In this document: positions 60,463 through 64,000 of the stretch, piece by piece
Numbering within the stretch: position 1 is the first letter of the stretch
Layout of the letters: each line of letters begins with the position of its first letter
NCBI RefSeq assembly: GCF_003234815.2
Contig: NZ_CP126279.1
Coordinates: 2,790,001 to 2,854,000 of the forward strand
Source: Curtobacterium sp. MCBD17_035
GTDB lineage: Bacteria; Actinomycetota; Actinomycetes; Actinomycetales; Microbacteriaceae
DNA length: 64,000 bases
Direction of reading: 5' to 3'
The notes under the pieces: model-generated
Told to the model about the DNA's origin: nothing
Database searches by the model: none
What the model saw: only the letters and a program-made list of their open reading frames with translations
Made by a program: the position numbers and the translations under genes

Positions 60463-60646
60463 GGAGCGGGACCGCCCCGAGTACAGCGCGCTCCGGTGCC
60501 CGGGTGCGTCTGGCCCCGTCGGGCTCCCGGCGTGGGCCGCGTGGTCAGACGTGGGCGGGGTCGACGATCGTGCGGCCGACGTGGGACAGCGGTGGCCCGC
60601 CGCCCTCGTTCGGCGGACGTGCGGCCGAGGCGGGCAGGGTGGACCG

Positions 60647-60964
60647 ATGGACACCGCGAGCGCCGCCTCGAGCCGACCGTCCGGGCGAACACCGGGGCCC
60701 TCGCGCGACCGGCGTCCGCGACGCCGTGGTCGTCGACCCGGCGCCGTGCTGGCGGTGCTCGTCTCGTGCGGACTCGTGGCCGTGCTCGCCGCCTGTTCGG
60801 GGTCGACCGCTCCGTCCGTTTCAGCCACGCACGCCCGCACCGGCTACCGGGGCCACGCGGTCACGAAGGCGGCGGAACCGGGGGACGCGCCACCACCGCC
60901 CGTCACGCCAGCCGGCCGGGTCGTCCCACTCCCCGCCACCGCCCATCCCTGGGGTCTCGGATGA
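60647..60964 (+). CDS. Short lipoprotein, possibly the N-terminal part of the following beta-propeller
   Basis: A 105-residue protein with an Arg-rich start, a hydrophobic helix (AVLAVLVSCGLVAVLAAC) and the lipobox VLAAC. The rest is low-complexity Pro/Ala/Thr sequence ending VVPLPATAHPWGLG. It overlaps the next gene by ATGA. Its end resembles the first strand of a beta-propeller blade, and the next protein lacks any export signal, so a frameshift may have split one lipoprotein. The ATG follows CAGGGT with a 6-base spacer. As a stand-alone protein its function is unknown. Confidence 0.65.
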   Translation: MDTASAASSRPSGRTPGPSRDRRPRRRGRRPGAVLAVLVSCGLVAVLAACSGSTAPSVSATHARTGYRGHAVTKAAEPGDAPPPPVTPAGRVVPLPATAHPWGLG

Positions 60965-61674
60965 TCGACCTCGCCGATCCCGACGGTCCCCTGTTGCTCC
61001 CCGCGGAGGACCGCGATCGTCTCTACACGCTGGCGCTGCCGTCACTCGACCTCGTCAGCTCGGCGTGGACGGGCCGGCACCCGCACCAGGCGGTGCGGGT
61101 GAACAGCACCACGTTCGTCACCGAGGAGTTCGGGCATGGCGTCCGGGCCCTGCGGAACGGACGGACGGTCGCGCACTTCACGCAGCCCGTCCAACCCGGT
61201 GGCATCACAGCCGTCGGGAACCGGGTCGCGGTGGTCGACGTCGCGGCGAACCTGCTGTTCGTCTACGACGCGACGACGCTGCGGCTCGTCGCCGCCCTGC
61301 CCGCCGGCGCGGGCCCGAGCCACGTCGTGCCGATCGGCGGGGACCGGGTGGCCGTCTGCGACGTGCGCGGCAACGCGGTGCTCACGTACGACATCGGTGG
61401 GACACCCCGGGCGCTCGGTAGCGCGGCCGTCCCCGGCCGCGCCTTCTGGATCCGCGCCGACGCCGCGACGGGGACGATCTACACCGCGCTCGCGAACACC
61501 GACGAGATCGCGCAGCTCCGCGTCCGTGCCGACGGCGCACCGCAGCTCGTGCGGACGGTGCCGACGGTCCGCCAGCCGGTGTCGTTCGATCGGGACCCGG
61601 CGACCGGCGACGTGTACGTCGGCGGGTACGCGGACTCGCAGCTGCAGGTCATCCCGGCGTCGGCGTTCCGCTGA
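60961..61674 (+). CDS. Beta-propeller (YncE-like) protein
   Basis: A 237-residue all-beta protein with repeated blades: PGGITAVGNRVAVVDVAANL followed by LFVYDATTLRLVAALPAGAG, then SHVVPIGGDRVAVCDVRGNA with VLTYDIGGTPRALGS, and FDRDPATGDVYVGGYADSQL. This is the YncE/NHL-like pattern. It is about half the length of a full seven-blade propeller plus signal, and there is no signal peptide of its own. The preceding lipoprotein overlaps it by 4 bases and may belong to the same polypeptide. Such proteins are usually exported. Confidence 0.75.
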   Translation: MIDLADPDGPLLLPAEDRDRLYTLALPSLDLVSSAWTGRHPHQAVRVNSTTFVTEEFGHGVRALRNGRTVAHFTQPVQPGGITAVGNRVAVVDVAANLLFVYDATTLRLVAALPAGAGPSHVVPIGGDRVAVCDVRGNAVLTYDIGGTPRALGSAAVPGRAFWIRADAATGTIYTALANTDEIAQLRVRADGAPQLVRTVPTVRQPVSFDRDPATGDVYVGGYADSQLQVIPASAFR

Positions 61675-61693
61675 CCCGCGCCGGGCGACCGCG

Positions 61694-62443
61694 TCAGCGC
61701 GGCGCCGCCGGGCGCGTCCGCACGGGCCCGAGCCACCGCACGACGATCGCCGCGGTCACGGCCCCGGTCGCGATGATCGCCGCGAGGACCACGATCTGGA
61801 ACCGCCCGGCCTCGACCGGTGAGACCCCGCCGAAGATCGCCCCGACGAACGCGCCGGGCAGCGTCACGAGTCCGGTCGTCCGCGTCTGGTCGGTGGAGGG
61901 GATGAGCGCCGCGTGCACCGCCCGACGGGCGAGGTCCCGGGTGGCCGTCCGGGGCGGTGCACCGAGCGCGAGCCAGCCCTCGACCTCCTCCCACCGGTCG
62001 TCGACGAGCTCGAGGAACCGGCGTCCGGCGAGCGTGGCGACGGTCATCGCGTTGCCGACGACGATCCCGCCGATCGCCAGGGCGTACCGCGCGTCGAACG
62101 CGATCGCGCCCGTCACGAACACGACGGCGAGGGACAGCAGGATCCCCGCACCCATCGCGGACGCCACCATCGGCGCCGTCCGTCGCAGCGGGCCGAGCCG
62201 TCGGGAGGCCGTGCTCACCGCGACCGTGAACATCACGACCAGGGCGGCCGCGACCCACCGGACGTCGTGGATGACCCCGCTCAGGACGACGCTGATGACG
62301 GCGAGCTGGAGCGCGCCACGCAGGACGGCGAGCGCCGGCGCGACGGGACTCGGGGCCCGGACGAGGAGCAGCACGACGGTCGCGACGACCACGAGCACCC
62401 CGACGCCGAGGAGACTCGGGCCGATGTCCGAGGACCAGGTCAT
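61694..62443 (-). CDS. FetB-family (UPF0014) ABC permease
   Basis: A 249-residue membrane protein with about seven helices of the YbbM/FetB family, linked in E. coli to iron export under oxidative stress. It contains LAVLRGALQLAVISVVLSGV, TVAVSTASRRLGPLRRTAPM, GGIVVGNAMTVATLAGRRFL and TTGLVTLPGAFVGAIFGGVS PVEAGRFQ in order. The FetA ATPase is not adjacent, so its partner is elsewhere or absent. The ATG is preceded by TACGGT at 8 bases. Confidence 0.88.
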   Translation of the reverse strand: MTWSSDIGPSLLGVGVLVVVATVVLLLVRAPSPVAPALAVLRGALQLAVISVVLSGVIHDVRWVAAALVVMFTVAVSTASRRLGPLRRTAPMVASAMGAGILLSLAVVFVTGAIAFDARYALAIGGIVVGNAMTVATLAGRRFLELVDDRWEEVEGWLALGAPPRTATRDLARRAVHAALIPSTDQTRTTGLVTLPGAFVGAIFGGVSPVEAGRFQIVVLAAIIATGAVTAAIVVRWLGPVRTRPAAPR

Positions 62444-62480
62444 GACCTGGGACCGTAGCGTGCGTGGCTGCCGACGCGGG

Positions 62481-63254
62481 TCACGGCGCGAGGCTGTCGG
62501 CCGGCCACTCCCGGGTGTCGAGGTCGGCCCGTCGGCTCTGACGCACGCTGAGCACCGCGACGCACACGACGATGAGCACGGCGAGCACCGCGCTGATGGG
62601 TCCGGTGCCGAACCCGAGACCGCCGCGCGCGGACGACACGGCGCCCCAGTCGGCGAAGGACGCCCCGACGGGCCGGGTCAGGACGTACGCGACCCAGAAG
62701 GCGGGCACGGCGGCGAGCGCCCGCCCGAGGTACAGCGCGATCGGCACGCACATCGCCGCGACGAACACCGCCCCGCCGAGCAGGTACCCGAGGTGGAACC
62801 GCGACGCGACGAGGTCGCCAGCGGCGGTCCCGAGGGCGAACGTGGCGACGACCGCCGCCCAGTAGAAGGCCTCACGGCGGCGGGTGTCGATCGCGTGGAC
62901 GTCGACGGTGCCCTCGACGACCCGCCACGTGACGAACACGGCGACGAGGAACACGAGGAACACCGACGTCGACACCAGGTACGGGACGCCGGCGACGACG
63001 TGGGTGAAGTCGGCGATCATCGTCCCGAGCACGCCGACGAGCACGACGACGAGCCAGTACAGCCACGGCACGTACCGGCGGACGGTGAACTGGGCCACGA
63101 TCGCGGCGGCGAACAGGACGGCGGTCGCGAGCACGGCGCCGACGGGGTCGACGTGTCCGACGAGGAAGTCCGACAGGGTCTCCCCCATGCCGGTCGTCAG
63201 GATCTTCGTCACCCAGAACAGCAGGGTGATCTCGGGCACCTTGTTCCGCAGCAT
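62481..63254 (-). CDS. Multi-pass membrane protein (COG4705/DUF347-like)
   Basis: A 257-residue protein with about eight helices. The N-terminal MLRNKVPEITLLFWVTKILT and TTGMGETLSDFLVG match the duplicated motif of an uncharacterised membrane family I recall as COG4705 (DUF347 repeats). The second half repeats the pattern (EAFYWAAVVATFALGTAAGD, AYVLTRPVGASFADW), consistent with an internal duplication. Function is unknown. The ATG at 63254 was preferred because the VPEITLLFW motif then starts at residue 6, and GATCGT precedes it by 6 bases. Confidence 0.78.
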   Translation of the reverse strand: MLRNKVPEITLLFWVTKILTTGMGETLSDFLVGHVDPVGAVLATAVLFAAAIVAQFTVRRYVPWLYWLVVVLVGVLGTMIADFTHVVAGVPYLVSTSVFLVFLVAVFVTWRVVEGTVDVHAIDTRRREAFYWAAVVATFALGTAAGDLVASRFHLGYLLGGAVFVAAMCVPIALYLGRALAAVPAFWVAYVLTRPVGASFADWGAVSSARGGLGFGTGPISAVLAVLIVVCVAVLSVRQSRRADLDTREWPADSLAP

Positions 63255-63343
63255 GCCGTGACGATCACACCCCCGGTCCAAGAAGCCACCAAGGGAGCGT
63301 CGGTCTTGGCCGTTCCTGGGAGCCGCACCCGGAGGATGGGCCG

Positions 63344-63970
63344 GTGCCCCTCGCGATCCACCTGTTCGACGCCGCCTCCATCCTGCATGCGTTCGGGCCG
63401 TGGGTGCTCGTCGGCCTCGCGGTGCTCGTGTTCGTGGAGTCGGGGGTGCTGTTCCCGTTCCTCCCGGGCGACTCGCTCATCCTGACCGCGACCATCCTGG
63501 CCTCGGCACTCGGCATCACCCCGTGGCAGGTCGCGGTCGTCGGGTCCCTCGCCGCGATCGCGGGCGACCAGGTCGGCTACGTCCTCGGGCGTCGGTTCGG
63601 GCGTCGGCTGTTCCGCGAGGACGCGCGGGTGCTCAAGCGTGCGCGCCTGCGCGAGGCCGAGGCGTTCTTCGTCCGGTACGGCGGCCTGTCGCTCGTGCTC
63701 GGGCGGTTCGTCCCCGTGGTCCGGACGTACGTGCCGCTCGCCGCCGGCGCCGCGGCCATGCACTACCGACGGTTCATCGTCTGGAACACCATCGGCGGCG
63801 TGGGCTGGGTGGCGGTGTTGACGGTCGTCGGGGTGCTCCTCGGCGGCATCCCGTTCGTGGCGCACAACATCGACGCGCTCATGGTCGTGGTGGTGGTCGT
63901 CTCGGTCCTCCCCGTCGTCATCGGGGTGCTCCGGAAGCGGAGTGCGGCGCGGCGTGCGGTGCGCCGGTGA
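63344..63970 (+). CDS. DedA-family membrane protein
   Basis: A 208-residue protein of the DedA/SNARE-associated superfamily, now viewed as lipid-carrier flippases (undecaprenyl phosphate or phosphatidylethanolamine). It shows LAVLVFVESGVLFPFLPGDS with the E-x-G-x-PG-D pattern, VVGSLAAIAGDQVGYVLGRR FG, and FVPVVRTYVPLAAGAAAMHY RRFIVWN with the F-x-P-x-R-T motif. Four to five helices are predicted. The GTG start has GGAGG 8 bases upstream. Physiologically it supports cell-envelope recycling. Confidence 0.93.
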   Translation: MPLAIHLFDAASILHAFGPWVLVGLAVLVFVESGVLFPFLPGDSLILTATILASALGITPWQVAVVGSLAAIAGDQVGYVLGRRFGRRLFREDARVLKRARLREAEAFFVRYGGLSLVLGRFVPVVRTYVPLAAGAAAMHYRRFIVWNTIGGVGWVAVLTVVGVLLGGIPFVAHNIDALMVVVVVVSVLPVVIGVLRKRSAARRAVRR

Positions 63971-63992
63971 CGCCGACGGCCAGGATCGGGGC

Positions 63993-64000
63993 ATGACGGA
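63993..64000 (+). CDS. Probable start of a next gene (truncated by window end)
   Basis: Only ATGACGGA is visible. CAGGAT lies exactly 6 bases before the ATG, the same arrangement as at many gene starts in the window, so this is likely the first codons of a leaderless gene. Nothing about the product can be said. Confidence 0.45.

Noticed and set aside
60277-60960. An upstream start for the beta-propeller that would add about 228 codons
   Set aside because: The extension is Arg/Pro-rich and overlaps the lipoprotein gene and the LysE promoter region; the ATG in the ATGA overlap is the better start.

Overview
The window is high-GC DNA (roughly 70% by eye) that is densely coded on both strands, with many GTG and some TTG starts and many ATGA or GTGA stop/start overlaps. 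A sortase-E-type LAXTG anchor, a GT39 mannosyltransferase divergent from rsmI, and a metG-tatD-rsmA-ispE neighbourhood point to a Gram-positive actinobacterium. Microbacteriaceae, and within it a Curtobacterium-like plant-associated genus, is my best guess; this is inference and no rRNA gene is present to confirm it. I recognised no tRNA, rRNA, CRISPR array, insertion sequence, prophage or replication origin. No gap between genes exceeds 300 bases.

Layout. 1-4.97 kb: molybdenum genes (ModA cut by the window edge, a TOBE/HTH protein, a MoeB-like E1-rhodanese fusion) interleaved with an OmpR-type two-component system facing a DUF4232 lipoprotein. 5.1-9.5 kb: a membrane glycosyltransferase, then a three-gene surface-export cassette made of a TasA/camelysin-like exported protein, a Ser-His (SipW-type) signal peptidase and a LamG-fold protein. 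9.6-21.6 kb: housekeeping genes (ispE, rsmA, tatD, metG, rsmI, pmt), with a five-gene accessory block between ispE and rsmA that includes an ATP-grasp ligase carrying an in-frame 15-bp tandem repeat. 21.6-36.8 kb: TetR/MFS efflux pair, sulfurtransferase, acetyltransferase plus epimerase, carboxylesterase/TetR pair with twin operators, DUF255 thioredoxin protein, HrpA helicase and a methyltransferase. 36.9-44.6 kb: a 1553-residue lectin/Ig-repeat wall-anchored protein beside a LacI regulator and a GH51 arabinofuranosidase, which fits life on plant surfaces. 44.7-47.8 kb: a small stress-type membrane protein, an AraC regulator and two coupled alpha/beta hydrolases. 47.9-55.8 kb: a six-gene operon of NCS1 permease, hydantoinase/oxoprolinase, three DUF917 paralogues and a PucR regulator. 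56-64 kb: ABC exporter with a DesK/DesR-like two-component system, LysE exporter, a lipoprotein/beta-propeller pair, FetB-like permease, an unknown multi-pass membrane protein and DedA.

The most promising under-described system is the permease/HyuA/triple-DUF917/PucR operon, read as import and ring-opening of a cyclic ureide or thiohydantoin-like compound. Second is the surface-fibre cassette, whose upstream region shares a near-identical 21-bp palindromic element with the distant giant wall protein, suggesting common regulation. Many genes have an ANNNT-type -10 hexamer placed 6-8 bases before the start codon, the signature of leaderless transcripts; this was also used to choose starts.
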